Source: Thermomicrobiales bacterium
GTDB lineage: Bacteria; Chloroflexota; Chloroflexia; Thermomicrobiales; UBA6265
Length of the DNA stretch: 64,000 nucleotides
Reading direction: 5' to 3'
Assembly: GCA_041390825.1 (NCBI GenBank)
Contig: JAWKPF010000005.1
Span: forward strand, 186,001-250,000
Made by a program: the position numbers and the translations under genes. The notes beneath the pieces were generated by a model, which searched no databases, was not told the origin of the DNA, and worked only from the letters and a program-made list of their open reading frames with translations. This document shows, in pieces, positions 42,324 to 51,409 of this stretch. The number at the start of each line of letters is the position of its first letter. The first letter of the stretch is position 1.

Positions 42324-43463
42324 TTACGCCGGAACGCCCGAAAAACGGTCGATCCGGAACAGCGGAAAACGTTCGGCGTCAGGATCGAGCGCGAGATCGG
42401 CCAGCATCTCGCCGATCGCTGGGGTGAACTTGAAGCCATGCCCGCTGAACCCGGCGGCGAGCACGACGTTCGACACGGTCGGATGCCGGTCGATAATGAA
42501 GTGGTCGTCAGGGGTGCGGGTGTACATGCAGACAACGCCGTTCAGAACGCGGCGCGTGACGCCGTTCATGGCGGCAGCAGCGAGATCGATGCAGCTGTCA
42601 GCCTCTTCGTCCCTCGCTACACGGTCGACGGTCTGAGGCGTGGTCGTTTCTCCTCCGCGGTGCTCCGCCATCTTGATGCCGGGGCGCCGGAAGATCGGGA
42701 ACCCATACACCTCGCCGATGCTGGAAGCGGTTGCGAAGACAGGAAACACCTCCGGACGGTAGAGCGCCGGCTGGTCGACATCGATCCAGAAGTTGTGCTT
42801 CCGGACGACTTCGAGCGGCAACCCGAGCTCGGCGAGCTGTTCGCCTGCCCAGGAGCCAGCAGTCACCACGAGCTTGCCACCGGAATAGACGCCGCGCGCT
42901 GTCTTCACCTGCACACCGTCCGGACTGGCGGACCAGGAGATGACCGGTTCTTCGGTGCGGAAGGTCACATCGCCGCGGCGCGCAATTGCGGCCAGGCCGG
43001 AGAGCCCCGCTTCGACATCCAGGAACCCGGCAATCGGGCTCCAGCCGCCTTCCCAGCCGTCCGGGGGATCGAACGCAGGCCAGCGCTTGCGAATCTCATC
43101 TCCGTCGATCCATTCGACATCGACACCGTTCTGCGCGGCCGCGTCGCGCGCCCGTTTGGCATGGTCGAAGCCAGGGGCGTCCATCTCGAGGATGCCGACA
43201 CGATGCACGATATTGGTGCCCAGCTCGTTTTCCAGCGCGCACCAGAGATTGTCGGCATGAAACATCAGCGGCACATACTCTGGGCCTTCCGCATAGGCAT
43301 GCCGAAAGATGCGCGTTCCTCCACCATGCGACCCCATGGTGTGGATGTGGGTGAACTGCTCGAGCACGAGCACGCTGACGTTCCGTTGCGAGAGCGCCCA
43401 CGCGGCGGCCGTGCCCATCGTTCCGCCGCCAAGCACGATGACATCCCAGGTTCGCTCTGACAT
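42324..43463 (-). CDS. FAD-dependent N-methyl amino-acid oxidase (monomeric sarcosine oxidase/MTOX type)
   Basis: Flavoenzyme that oxidatively demethylates N-methyl amino acids or oxidises related amines, giving H2O2. The nucleotide-binding start is DVIVLGGGTMGTAAAWALS, then LEQFTHIHTMGSHGGGTRIF. The covalent-flavin Cys appears in NGVVCMYTRTPDDHFIIDRH, with the terminal GFSGHGFKFTPAIGEMLADL binding the cofactor. ATG 43463 follows CGGAGGTG by six bases and gives 379 residues. It is the last of three genes with an Idh/MocA oxidoreductase and a ThuA protein, so the substrate may be an amino-sugar or modified sugar derivative. Confidence 0.88.
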   Translation of the reverse strand: MSERTWDVIVLGGGTMGTAAAWALSQRNVSVLVLEQFTHIHTMGSHGGGTRIFRHAYAEGPEYVPLMFHADNLWCALENELGTNIVHRVGILEMDAPGFDHAKRARDAAAQNGVDVEWIDGDEIRKRWPAFDPPDGWEGGWSPIAGFLDVEAGLSGLAAIARRGDVTFRTEEPVISWSASPDGVQVKTARGVYSGGKLVVTAGSWAGEQLAELGLPLEVVRKHNFWIDVDQPALYRPEVFPVFATASSIGEVYGFPIFRRPGIKMAEHRGGETTTPQTVDRVARDEEADSCIDLAAAAMNGVTRRVLNGVVCMYTRTPDDHFIIDRHPTVSNVVLAAGFSGHGFKFTPAIGEMLADLALDPDAERFPLFRIDRFSGVPA

Positions 43464-43465
43464 GA

Positions 43466-44209
43466 CTACACCTCCGCAGGCGGGAGCGGCTCGAGCGGCG
43501 CGTTCGGACCGGGTATGCCGAAGTCGGGCACCGGTCCGTCTACCGGCGCCGCCCATCTCACACCGTTTGCGATGACCTTACGGATCACGGGATCGAAATA
43601 GGTTGGATAGGACTCATGACCGGGCCGGAAGTAGAAGATCTTCCCTCGGCCGCGGAAGAAGCAGCATCCCGAACGGAAGACCTCGCCGCCGGTGAACCAA
43701 CTGATCATGACGAGTTCGTCCGGTTGCGGAATGTCGAAGAATTCTCCGTACATTTCTTCCCGCGGAAGCTCGATGTACTCGTTGATACCCTCTACGATTG
43801 GATGGCCCGGTTGAACCACCCAAATGCGCTCCTTGTCAGTGGCTTCTCGCCACTTCAGGTTGGCAGTGGTGCCCATCAGGCGCTTGAAGATCTTCGAATG
43901 GTGGCCGGAGTGCAGCACAACCAACCCCATGCCATCGAGCACCCGCCGTTGCACGCGATCGACGATCTCGTTTGCTACGGCGCCGTGCGCTTTGTGTCCC
44001 CACCAGATGAGAACGTCGGTGTTGTCGAGCATCTCCTGGGTCAGGCCGTGCTCCGGCTCGTCCAGCGTGGCGGTCCGAACGATGAGGTCGGCCTGATCCT
44101 GAAGACCAGCGGCGATGGCGTTGTGAATGCCGTCGGGATAAACGGCGGCGACGATCTCGCTCTCTCGCTCGTGTCGGAATTCGTTCCATACCGTGACATT
44201 GATGCTCAT
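43466..44209 (-). CDS. ThuA-like domain protein (trehalose/sugar utilisation)
   Basis: ThuA-fold protein related to class I glutamine amidotransferases, found in sugar-oxidation operons (trehalose to 3-keto-trehalose). Features: VTVWNEFRHERESEIVAAVY, TDVLIWWGHKAHGAV, GMGLVVLHSGHHSKIFKRLM, HPIVEGINEYIELPREEMYG, and EVFRSGCCFFRGRGKIFYFR followed by GHESYPTYF. Length 247. The start overlaps the oxidoreductase stop (ATGA) and the oxidase start lies two bases past its stop, so the three genes are coupled. No Cys in a nucleophile elbow was found. Confidence 0.88.
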   Translation of the reverse strand: MSINVTVWNEFRHERESEIVAAVYPDGIHNAIAAGLQDQADLIVRTATLDEPEHGLTQEMLDNTDVLIWWGHKAHGAVANEIVDRVQRRVLDGMGLVVLHSGHHSKIFKRLMGTTANLKWREATDKERIWVVQPGHPIVEGINEYIELPREEMYGEFFDIPQPDELVMISWFTGGEVFRSGCCFFRGRGKIFYFRPGHESYPTYFDPVIRKVIANGVRWAAPVDGPVPDFGIPGPNAPLEPLPPAEV

Positions 44210-45315
44210 GCGACGCCCACCCCCAGGAGGCTCTCGACGGTTTGCACCTCGACTTCTCGACCCTCCTCCGCCGACGCGTAGATGGCATCGATGAGCGCGG
44301 TGCGTTCGAGACCCTTGCGGCCGTCCGGCGTCATCGGGACGCCGTCGATGATCGAATCGAGGAACGCGTTGATGATCTCCCCGTGTCCGGCCGACGCCAG
44401 CTTCTCGGGCAGGTGCGGTTGGATATCCATCTGCACCCCATCCTGATAAGTGAACATCTTGAGGGTTCCGACGGTGGCGTAGTCCTTCACGTTCAGCTCG
44501 GCGCCACCTCTCGACCCAAGGAGCGCGACACCGAATTCATCGGTCCGGCTCGAGAATTCGGCCCAGCTGGCCTCCAGGTAGATGGTCGATCCACGGTCGG
44601 TCCGCATGAACGCGGTCGCGAAGTCTTCCACTTCATAGCGTTGTTCGGACGTTGCGCTGAATCGATTGCCCGACCAGTTGCCGATGCCTTGTGTGCCGAG
44701 CTTCGCGTATGTGGCTGCGGAGGCGCGCGTCACCAGCGGTTCATCCATCAGCCAGAGGGCCATGTCGAGCACATGGACGCCCAGGTCGATGAGCGGTCCG
44801 CCACCGGCGCCCTCTTTGCTGGTGAACCAGCTGCCCAGGCCGGGAATGCCCGATCTTCGATTCCAATAGGCGCGTGCGTGATAAATCTCTCCCAGCTCGC
44901 CGCGATCGATAAACCGTTTGAGCACCTGCATGTCCGACCGCGATCGGCGGTTGAAGACGATGCCCAGCACCAGCCCGGCGTCCTCGGCGGCGCGCACAAG
45001 CTGCTCGCCTTCCTCGGTGTTGCGCGCCAGCGGTTTCTCGATCAGAACGTGCTTGCCGGCGGCAATCGCTGCGAGACCGATGGGCACATGCAGGAAGTTC
45101 GGGACCGCGATGCTGACTGCCTGGATATCCGGCCGAGCGAGCAGATCGCGATAGTCGGTGTAGACATCGGGAACATGGTGCTCGATGGCAAGTTCTTTGC
45201 AGCGGTCTTCGAGTCCGGAAATCGCAAGCACCTTGGCGCGGGGTTCCGTGTCGTACCCTTCCAAGTGCCACTTGCCAATTCCGCACCCGATCACGCCGAT
45301 GCCGACGGTTTCCAT
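44206..45315 (-). CDS. Gfo/Idh/MocA family NAD(P)-dependent oxidoreductase
   Basis: Sugar or sugar-acid dehydrogenase. The Rossmann motif is VGIGVIGCGIGKWHLEGYDT, followed by AVSIAVPNFLHVPIGLAAIA and the catalytic Lys in HVLIEKPLARNTEEG. The C-terminal beta-sheet domain carries GPLIDLGVHVLDMALWLMDE. Length 369 is standard. It starts the ThuA/oxidase operon, preceded by AAGGACG ten bases before the ATG. In ThuA/ThuB pairs such enzymes oxidise disaccharides at C3; whether that applies here is an inference. Confidence 0.92.
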   Translation of the reverse strand: METVGIGVIGCGIGKWHLEGYDTEPRAKVLAISGLEDRCKELAIEHHVPDVYTDYRDLLARPDIQAVSIAVPNFLHVPIGLAAIAAGKHVLIEKPLARNTEEGEQLVRAAEDAGLVLGIVFNRRSRSDMQVLKRFIDRGELGEIYHARAYWNRRSGIPGLGSWFTSKEGAGGGPLIDLGVHVLDMALWLMDEPLVTRASAATYAKLGTQGIGNWSGNRFSATSEQRYEVEDFATAFMRTDRGSTIYLEASWAEFSSRTDEFGVALLGSRGGAELNVKDYATVGTLKMFTYQDGVQMDIQPHLPEKLASAGHGEIINAFLDSIIDGVPMTPDGRKGLERTALIDAIYASAEEGREVEVQTVESLLGVGVA

Positions 45316-45436
45316 CTATTGGTGCGTCCTTCTAGAAAAGCATTGCTAACGGCCACGAGGTCAGCCGGAGCAACCCGGGATGACATGCTTCACGAAGTGT
45401 AGATTCCGCGGCGGTGGTGGCTCGCGCTGCATCCGG

Positions 45437-46288
45437 TCAAGCGATGATCGCCGACGGCAGATGCGAGCGAAGTGTTACGAGCGTGACTTCGGGAGGCGCC
45501 AGGAAGCGCACCGGTGGCCGGTAGACCCCCAGACCGCGCGAAATGTACACAGGCATTCCGTCGACCGTGTACAGGCCGAGGTCGCGTTTGCGGCCGTCCG
45601 GCGGAAGCCAGATCGAACCGACAAATGGCAGGCGCACCTGACCGCCATGCGTGTGGCCGGATAGCTGCGCGAACGCGCCGAGATGCGCTGCCGCTTCGGC
45701 GAAATCAGCTTCATGCCAAAGCGCCAGGACAGGAACTCCCGCTGGGATGCCGGCAAACGCGCGCGCTGGATCAGCGTTGCCCACGACTGTGTCGTCGATG
45801 CCGGCGATCGCCAGGTGGGCGCCGTCGACGTCGATGATGATCGATTCATTGCGCAGGACAGTCACTCCAATGCGCTCGAGTTCTGACCGCACACGGTCGA
45901 CACCCAGCGGAAGGTCGTGATTGCCCAGGACGCCAATTGCGCCCAGACGCGCGCGCGCCGCCAGCGGAGCGATCGCGTTTGCCATGGGCGTGGCGTAGAT
46001 GTTCGACTCAGAGACGTAGTCACCACCGAGCAGCAGCAGATCGATGGGTTCGTCATCGAAGAGCGCGATCCCGCGACGGATATCATCGGCGCTCGTGAAC
46101 GGTCCAGAGTGGGTGTCGGTGACGAAGGCGACGCGGAGCCCATCGAGCGCCTCGGCGCCTGAGGGGAGCGGCAGCGAAATCCGCTCGAGCACCGGTTGGT
46201 ATGGATGCACATGGCGCAACCGCCAGTAGAGAAAGAGTCCCGTGATGACGGCTATCACGAATGCGGCCGACCGCCTGTTGCGAGTCAT
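45437..46288 (-). CDS. Membrane-anchored calcineurin-like metallophosphoesterase (YkuE/LpxG type)
   Basis: Phosphoesterase with one N-terminal membrane helix (AAFVIAVITGLFLYWRLR). All five metal motifs are present: RVAFVTDTHSGP, LLLLGGDYVSE, GVLGNHDLP, the His in LALWHEADF, and LSGHTHGGQVRLPF. Length is 283. Relatives act on lipid-linked or nucleotide pyrophosphates. It starts three bases after menA in a six-gene transport/quinone operon and is the last gene of it. A lipid-related role is suggested by the anchor and the neighbour but not proved. Confidence 0.88.
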   Translation of the reverse strand: MTRNRRSAAFVIAVITGLFLYWRLRHVHPYQPVLERISLPLPSGAEALDGLRVAFVTDTHSGPFTSADDIRRGIALFDDEPIDLLLLGGDYVSESNIYATPMANAIAPLAARARLGAIGVLGNHDLPLGVDRVRSELERIGVTVLRNESIIIDVDGAHLAIAGIDDTVVGNADPARAFAGIPAGVPVLALWHEADFAEAAAHLGAFAQLSGHTHGGQVRLPFVGSIWLPPDGRKRDLGLYTVDGMPVYISRGLGVYRPPVRFLAPPEVTLVTLRSHLPSAIIA

Positions 46289-46291
46289 GAA

Positions 46292-47227
46292 CTACATCCG
46301 GTCCAGGAGTGCCCGCATGAGTAGGCCGACAGTCATTGCGACACCAAACTGCAGATGGAGCCCGGCAGTCTTGCGCAAGAGCCGGTTGAGCGAAGGCGCG
46401 TCTGGCGCCGCGTAGGCGAGCCGAACGAGTCGGTAGGCAGTTGGAAGGGTCAACGCCACAAGGGCGACCGGCCAGAGCGCAGGCTCGACTGCGATGGTCA
46501 AGAGCACCGCCACATAGGACGCGACGATCCATGCGAGATACTCGGTCGACGAACGCTCGCGGCCGAGCAATGTCGCCAGGGTGGCCTTGCCGGCCGCACG
46601 ATCGTGCTCGATATCGCGGATGTTGTTGGCGTGCAGGGTGGCCGCCGAAATGGCGCCGATGGGAATCGAGAGCAGAAACGCCGTCCAGCTCACAGTTCCG
46701 GTGAGGACGTAATACGCGCCGCAGACCATGGCTGGTCCCATGAAGAAAAAGACCGTCACCTCGCCGAGCGCGATGTATCCCAACGCTTTCGAACCTGCGG
46801 TATAGAAGAACGCCGCGCCGAGACTCGCCAGCGCCAGCAGGAAGACCCGCCAATCAGTGGCAAGCACGATTGGCACGCCGACCAGGGTCGCAATCGCAAA
46901 TGCCATGATCATGCCATTGCGAACCTGATCGGCCGAGAGCAAGCCGAGCTGAATGACCTTGTGCGGCCCCAGGTTGCGCTCGTTGTCCACTCCTTTTCGA
47001 TCGTCGAAGTAGTCATTGGCCATGTTGGCGCCAGCGTGACACGCCACCGAGGCGATGAGCATGGCCATCACCAGCGGCCACGAGATCGACTGGGAGACCA
47101 GCGCGAGCGCCGAACCGATCACGATGGGGATGATCGAAGCGGTGAACGAGTGGTAGCGGATTGCGCGCAGCCACGCGCCGAGCGACCCAGGAGCGGGAAG
47201 ATCTGTGGGCGTGGTGGCCGTGCTCAT
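46292..47227 (-). CDS. menA: 1,4-dihydroxy-2-naphthoate polyprenyltransferase
   Basis: Membrane prenyltransferase of menaquinone synthesis. It begins AWLRAIRYHSFTASIIPIVI and carries the prenyl-diphosphate Mg motif CHAGANMANDYFDDRKGVD. The second Asp-rich motif is in TLHANNIRDIEHDRAAGKAT, typical of MenA rather than UbiA. About nine transmembrane helices are expected. ATG 47227 gives 311 residues; the longer frame to 48133 overlaps the transporter genes. The start overlaps the permease stop by four bases, so translation is coupled to an ABC importer, an unusual link. Confidence 0.92.
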   Translation of the reverse strand: MSTATTPTDLPAPGSLGAWLRAIRYHSFTASIIPIVIGSALALVSQSISWPLVMAMLIASVACHAGANMANDYFDDRKGVDNERNLGPHKVIQLGLLSADQVRNGMIMAFAIATLVGVPIVLATDWRVFLLALASLGAAFFYTAGSKALGYIALGEVTVFFFMGPAMVCGAYYVLTGTVSWTAFLLSIPIGAISAATLHANNIRDIEHDRAAGKATLATLLGRERSSTEYLAWIVASYVAVLLTIAVEPALWPVALVALTLPTAYRLVRLAYAAPDAPSLNRLLRKTAGLHLQFGVAMTVGLLMRALLDRM

Positions 47228-47994
47228 TGCGTGCTGCGCCAGGGAACGACGAACCGTTCGATCAGATCGAGCACGAGTATGAGGAGCCAACCCAGGATGG
47301 CGGTCACGATCAGCCCGACATACATCTTCTTGATCGAGAGGATGCTGTAGCTCTCCCAGATGAGGCTTCCGATGCCGCCATTGGGACGAACGAACTCGGT
47401 GCCGACCACCACGATGAGCGCGAAGCCCAGCGCCAATCGCATTCCGGTGAAGATCGCCGGGGTGGCGCCCGGAAGGGCAACCGTGCGAAAGAGCGTCCAG
47501 CGATTTCCGCCGAAGTTGAGCGCGACATCCGTGAAAATGGGATCGAGCGCGAGCACGCCGCCCATCGTGCTGAGGGCAACGACGAAAAAGATCGACAAGG
47601 CGACGATGACCCAACGTGCAGTTTCGCCAGTGCCGAGCGCGATCAGCACCAGCGGCAGGAGCGCAATCTTCGGGATCGCGTAGATGGCGGTCGCGATCGG
47701 CATCAGAAACGCTCGCACCGGCCACGAGATACCCATCAGCAACCCGACGATTACGCCGGGAATGGCGCCCAGCGCAAAACCGGCCAGGATGCGTTCGAGC
47801 GAGATCCATATCTCGCCGAGCAAGTTCTCGCTGCGGAACATGTCGCTCGAGGTCCCCCAGAGCGACGATGGGGCCGGCCAGAACCGCTGATCCACACTCC
47901 CGCTTCGCGAGATGAGTTCCCAGATCACGAGAAGCAGAATCGGTGAAGCAATGGTGAGCGCGATCTCGGCAATGCGCCGCTGGCGGATGGTCAC
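47224..47994 (-). CDS. ABC transporter permease, SsuC/TauC (nitrate/sulfonate/taurine) type
   Basis: Inner-membrane permease, 256 residues, about six helices. After a short cytoplasmic head come LTIASPILLLVIWELISRSG and the helix pair ending IPGVIVGLLMG. The EAA-like loop is LNFGGNRWTLFRTVALPGAT-P, which couples to the ATPase. The start is GTG, overlapping the ATPase stop (GTGA), and the gene overlaps menA at its end. With the two binding proteins and the ATPase it makes one importer. The substrate could be an aromatic or sulfonate compound or a vitamin precursor. Confidence 0.9.
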   Translation of the reverse strand: MTIRQRRIAEIALTIASPILLLVIWELISRSGSVDQRFWPAPSSLWGTSSDMFRSENLLGEIWISLERILAGFALGAIPGVIVGLLMGISWPVRAFLMPIATAIYAIPKIALLPLVLIALGTGETARWVIVALSIFFVVALSTMGGVLALDPIFTDVALNFGGNRWTLFRTVALPGATPAIFTGMRLALGFALIVVVGTEFVRPNGGIGSLIWESYSILSIKKMYVGLIVTAILGWLLILVLDLIERFVVPWRSTQ

Positions 47995-48836
47995 CGTCCC
48001 GCTCCGGCGGTGCGGGCTTCGAGCACTTCTGAACGAAGAGATTCCCAGATACGAGTGAAGAGCCGTCCAAATTCGGGATCGGAACGGAGGGTCGCCTGGT
48101 CGCGCGGACGGGCGAGCGGAACGGGCACGACATCCTTGATCGAGCCCGGATGCGCCGTCATGACGACCACCCGGTCAGCCAGGGTAAGCGCCTCGTCGAT
48201 AGAGTGCGTTACCAGCACAACCGTCTTGCGCGTTTCTTGCCAAATGCGCAGCACTTCGTCCTGCAGGATGAAGCGGGTCTGTTCGTCGAGCGAGCCGAAC
48301 GGCTCGTCCATCAGCAGGAGCTCGGGGTCGACCGCCAACGCGCGCGCGATCGCGACCCGTTGCCGCATCCCTTCAGAGAGCTGATGCGGATATGCCTTGG
48401 CGAATCGACTGAGTCCGACGGTTTCGAGCAGCTGATCGATGACCTTGTTTCGTTCGGCCTGCAAGGTTCCGCGAATCTTCAGACCGTACTCGGCATTTTG
48501 GCGAACGGTCATCCAGGGGAAGACCGAGCGCCCCTGAAACACCATTGCATTGGCGGGCCGATCGCTGGGCAGACCGGCTGTTTCGATCGTGCCAGAGGTG
48601 GGTGATTCGAGACCGGCAATGATGCGCAGCAAGGTCGTCTTGCCGCAGCCTGACGGGCCGACGATGGTGACGAACTCGCTCTGCCGGAGATCGAGATCGA
48701 TATCGCGGATGGCGGTGACCGTTCCGGCAGCGGTCTCGAAGTCCCGCCCGAGTCCGCGAATGGAGACCAGCGGCGAATCGGTCCTGACATCCGTGTTGGG
48801 CGCAACCACCGATGCATGTGCCACGGCAACCGTCAC
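47991..48836 (-). CDS. ABC transporter ATPase, SsuB/TauB type
   Basis: Energy-coupling subunit. Walker A is VGPSGCGKTTLLRIIAGLES, the Q-loop lies in AMVFQGRSVFPWMTVRQN, the signature is LSEGMRQRVAIARAL (Glu where Gly is usual), Walker B is LLLMDEPFGSLDEQTR, and the H-loop is VVLVTHSIDEAL. The start is GTG 48836; the first 20 residues are a polar extension. The gene lies 33 bases after the first binding-protein gene and overlaps the permease start. An LSEGMRQR signature is tolerated in this subfamily. Confidence 0.93.
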   Translation of the reverse strand: MTVAVAHASVVAPNTDVRTDSPLVSIRGLGRDFETAAGTVTAIRDIDLDLRQSEFVTIVGPSGCGKTTLLRIIAGLESPTSGTIETAGLPSDRPANAMVFQGRSVFPWMTVRQNAEYGLKIRGTLQAERNKVIDQLLETVGLSRFAKAYPHQLSEGMRQRVAIARALAVDPELLLMDEPFGSLDEQTRFILQDEVLRIWQETRKTVVLVTHSIDEALTLADRVVVMTAHPGSIKDVVPVPLARPRDQATLRSDPEFGRLFTRIWESLRSEVLEARTAGAGR

Positions 48837-48869
48837 ATGATCCGTCCTGTCTGTCCTCGCGATCGCAAA

Positions 48870-50000
48870 CTAGGAATCGGAGGCATCGATCGACTCCATG
48901 GCCGCTGTGACAAAACGATCATCGATCAGCGCGGCAGGATCGAGATCGGTGTCGTACTCGAGCTGGTCGCGCGCTCGCAAGAAGCTTTGCAACGTTGCCA
49001 GTCCATCGAGCGAGATCTGTCCGTCAGCGGAGAATACCGGGTGCACTGATGCCGCGACGAGGGCAGCGGGAACCCCCGTGTACTGCTCGATAATCGCCTG
49101 TACCGCGGGATCGTTCAGTCCTCCTTCGGCAAGCAGTTTCGACGCGCGCATGTAGCCGGTGACAAATGCTTGCGCCTGATCGGGATCATCGTTCATCCAG
49201 CTTTCGTTTCCGATGATGACAGTCGGCTGCATCCCGTAGAGCGGATAGGATCCCACCAGTCGAAGGGCGATGCCATCTTGCTCCGCTTTCGTGGCCAACG
49301 GTTCCGATATGAGCGCAGCGTCGATTGCGCCGGATTCGAGCCCGGCAACGGCATCCGGGAAGGGCAGGATCTGCAAATCGATATCGTCGATCGTCAAGCC
49401 CCCCGTCGACAGGGCAGCGTTCAGCAGGTACTCGATGGATCCGCGGGCGTTGATCGAAACCTTCTTACCGCGCAAGTCGGAGACGGAGGTGATCGTCCCG
49501 TTTTCGCATGATGCACGCGAAATCATCAGTGGCGTGGCAACTGGGTCGCCTTCAGTGTGCCCTGGCGCAATGATTCGAACCGGAAGATCCTGGGCGATCC
49601 CGTTGTAGAGGGGTGGGCCCGCCCCCGCAAACGACGCCTCGAGCTCGCCACTGGCGGTCAGGATGACGAGATCAGATCCTCCCGGAAACGCTTCGAGCTG
49701 AACGTCCAGTCCCTCATCGGCAAAATAGCCGAGCTCCTGAGCGACATAAAGGGGAGCAACGACCGTGATCGGCACATAGCCAACGTCGATGGTGGTGAGG
49801 CCCTCTCGGGGAGTCGATTCCTCCGGGGCGGATACCAGGTCGACGGATTCTGGCACCGGTCGCGGTTCCGGTTCGCATGAGACCAGCGGCGATTGCGGGG
49901 TCGCATCTTGTGCCCTGGCGAGTGATGCGCCGATGAGTGGCGCCAGCAGGAGCGTCAGGGCGACGACGAGGGCTATGCACTGCCCGAGCTTGCGGACCAT
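48870..50000 (-). CDS. NMT1/SsuA-type ABC substrate-binding protein, copy 1
   Basis: Exported binding protein: signal peptide KLGQCIALVVALTLLLAPLI ending ASLARAQDA. Mature part with ITVVAPLYVAQELGYFADEG, LEAFPGGSDLVILTASGELE, MISRASCENGTITSVSDLRG, STGGLTIDDIDLQILPFPDA and GAIDAALISEPLATKAEQDG, the usual NMT1/THI5 order. ATG 50000, with AAAGGGG upstream, is preferred to ATG 50021. It is closely similar along its length to the next gene upstream in the operon, so the two arose by duplication. Family ligands include sulfonates, nitrate and thiamine precursors. Confidence 0.88.
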   Translation of the reverse strand: MVRKLGQCIALVVALTLLLAPLIGASLARAQDATPQSPLVSCEPEPRPVPESVDLVSAPEESTPREGLTTIDVGYVPITVVAPLYVAQELGYFADEGLDVQLEAFPGGSDLVILTASGELEASFAGAGPPLYNGIAQDLPVRIIAPGHTEGDPVATPLMISRASCENGTITSVSDLRGKKVSINARGSIEYLLNAALSTGGLTIDDIDLQILPFPDAVAGLESGAIDAALISEPLATKAEQDGIALRLVGSYPLYGMQPTVIIGNESWMNDDPDQAQAFVTGYMRASKLLAEGGLNDPAVQAIIEQYTGVPAALVAASVHPVFSADGQISLDGLATLQSFLRARDQLEYDTDLDPAALIDDRFVTAAMESIDASDS

Positions 50001-50188
50001 TGGTCGCGTTGCCCCTTTCATGTCGCGAGATGGGAACCACCAAACCGCTCATCGATCGCCGGCCGATTGCTGGCAATCGGCGAATGTGCCGGTGATTCGT
50101 TGCCGGAGTGACCCAGCCGCGTGACCCGCATGATGACGGCCGCTTCCTCGCTGGTCCACATGGTTCCGGCACGATTTCTGTCAGGCAT

Positions 50189-51322
50189 CTATGGACTGTT
50201 CGGGTTCAGCTCCGACATCGCCGCCATGACGAAGGTTTCATCGGCCAGTGCATAAGGATCGAGATCGGTGTCGTACTCGAGCTGATCACGCTCGCGGAAG
50301 AACGATTGCAGCTTGCCGAGTCCCTCGAATGCCACAAACCCGTCCGAGGAGAAGACGGGATGCACCGACGTCGCGATCAGATCGGCCGGCACTCCTGTGT
50401 ACTTCTCGATGATGGCCTGCACCGCGGGATCGTCCAGTCCGCCATCGGCAAGGAGCTTGGAGGCGCGCATGTACCCGGTGACAAACGCCTCGGCCTGCTC
50501 TGGATTGTCTGCGAGCCACTGCTGATTGGCGATGATGGCGGTCGGCTGGATGTCCTGCACCGGAAAGCTGGAAGCGAGCCGAACGGCGATCCCATCTTGC
50601 TCTGCCTGAGTGGCCAGCGGCTCGCCGACCATCGCGGCATCGACCGCGCCGGCTTCGAGCGCGGCGACCGCATCCGGGAAGGGGAGCACCTCGAGCTGGA
50701 TGTCGTCGATCGTCAATCCGCCGGTGCCAAGTGCGGCATTCAGCCAGTATTCGGTCGCTCCACGAGCATTGACCGAGACCTTCTTGCCCTTGAGATCGGC
50801 CACCGAGGTGATCGTGCCATCCTCGCAGGACTTCTTCGAAATCATGAGCGGTGTGGCAACCGGATCGCCCTCAGCGTGGCCCGGAGCGACGATCTTGATC
50901 GGCAGGTCTTGCGCTACGCCATTCCAGAATGCCGGGCCCATGCCGGCAAAAGCGGCATCGAGTTCGCCGCTCGCAGTCAGCACCACCGGATCGGCGCCGC
51001 CCGGGAAGGGCTCGAGCTGGACATCGAGTCCTTCCTCCGCATAGTACCCAAGGTCTTTCGCGACAAAAACCGGCGCAAAGACCATCACCGGAACGAAGCC
51101 GACCTTGATCTGCGTAAGCTCTCCGGCGGCTGTGCCGGCCGCGTCAGGAGTGACGGTAGGAGCCGCAGTGGTGTCCGCCTTGGGCGCGACCTCGCACGTG
51201 ATAGGCGAAGAGGCGGGAGATCCTTCTTGCGCGCGGGCCACAGATGCACCCGCCAGGAACGGCGCGGCCACCATTGCCACCAGTATGGCGAGAGCGGGAA
51301 GTAGTCTCAGGAATCGCTGCAT
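50189..51322 (-). CDS. NMT1/SsuA-type ABC substrate-binding protein, copy 2
   Basis: First gene of the transport operon. Signal peptide RLLPALAILVAMVAAPFLAG, cleaved near ARAQEG, then a Thr/Ala/Pro linker. The core contains QIKVGFVPVMVFAPVFVAKD, LEPFPGGADPVVLTASGELD, MISKKSCEDGTITSVADLKG, GTGGLTIDDIQLEVLPFPDA and ASKLLADGGLDDPAVQAIIE. Nearly every block has a counterpart in copy 1. The intergene gap to copy 1 is 167 bases with no credible frame. A palindrome and promoter lie about 90-130 bases upstream. Two similar binding proteins may widen the ligand range or tune affinity. Confidence 0.88.
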   Translation of the reverse strand: MQRFLRLLPALAILVAMVAAPFLAGASVARAQEGSPASSPITCEVAPKADTTAAPTVTPDAAGTAAGELTQIKVGFVPVMVFAPVFVAKDLGYYAEEGLDVQLEPFPGGADPVVLTASGELDAAFAGMGPAFWNGVAQDLPIKIVAPGHAEGDPVATPLMISKKSCEDGTITSVADLKGKKVSVNARGATEYWLNAALGTGGLTIDDIQLEVLPFPDAVAALEAGAVDAAMVGEPLATQAEQDGIAVRLASSFPVQDIQPTAIIANQQWLADNPEQAEAFVTGYMRASKLLADGGLDDPAVQAIIEKYTGVPADLIATSVHPVFSSDGFVAFEGLGKLQSFFRERDQLEYDTDLDPYALADETFVMAAMSELNPNSP

Positions 51323-51409
51323 GGGTGCGAAGCTCCATTGCTGTTGATCGACAAACGAAATCAGGATCTGGTGAAAACGATCAATCCCTGATCTTTGCCA
51401 CGATCGGCC

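Noticed and set aside
46292..48133. A 613-codon frame as the full menA gene
   Set aside because: The upstream half is a shadow of the permease and ATPase genes; the MenA family begins at the ATG at 47227.
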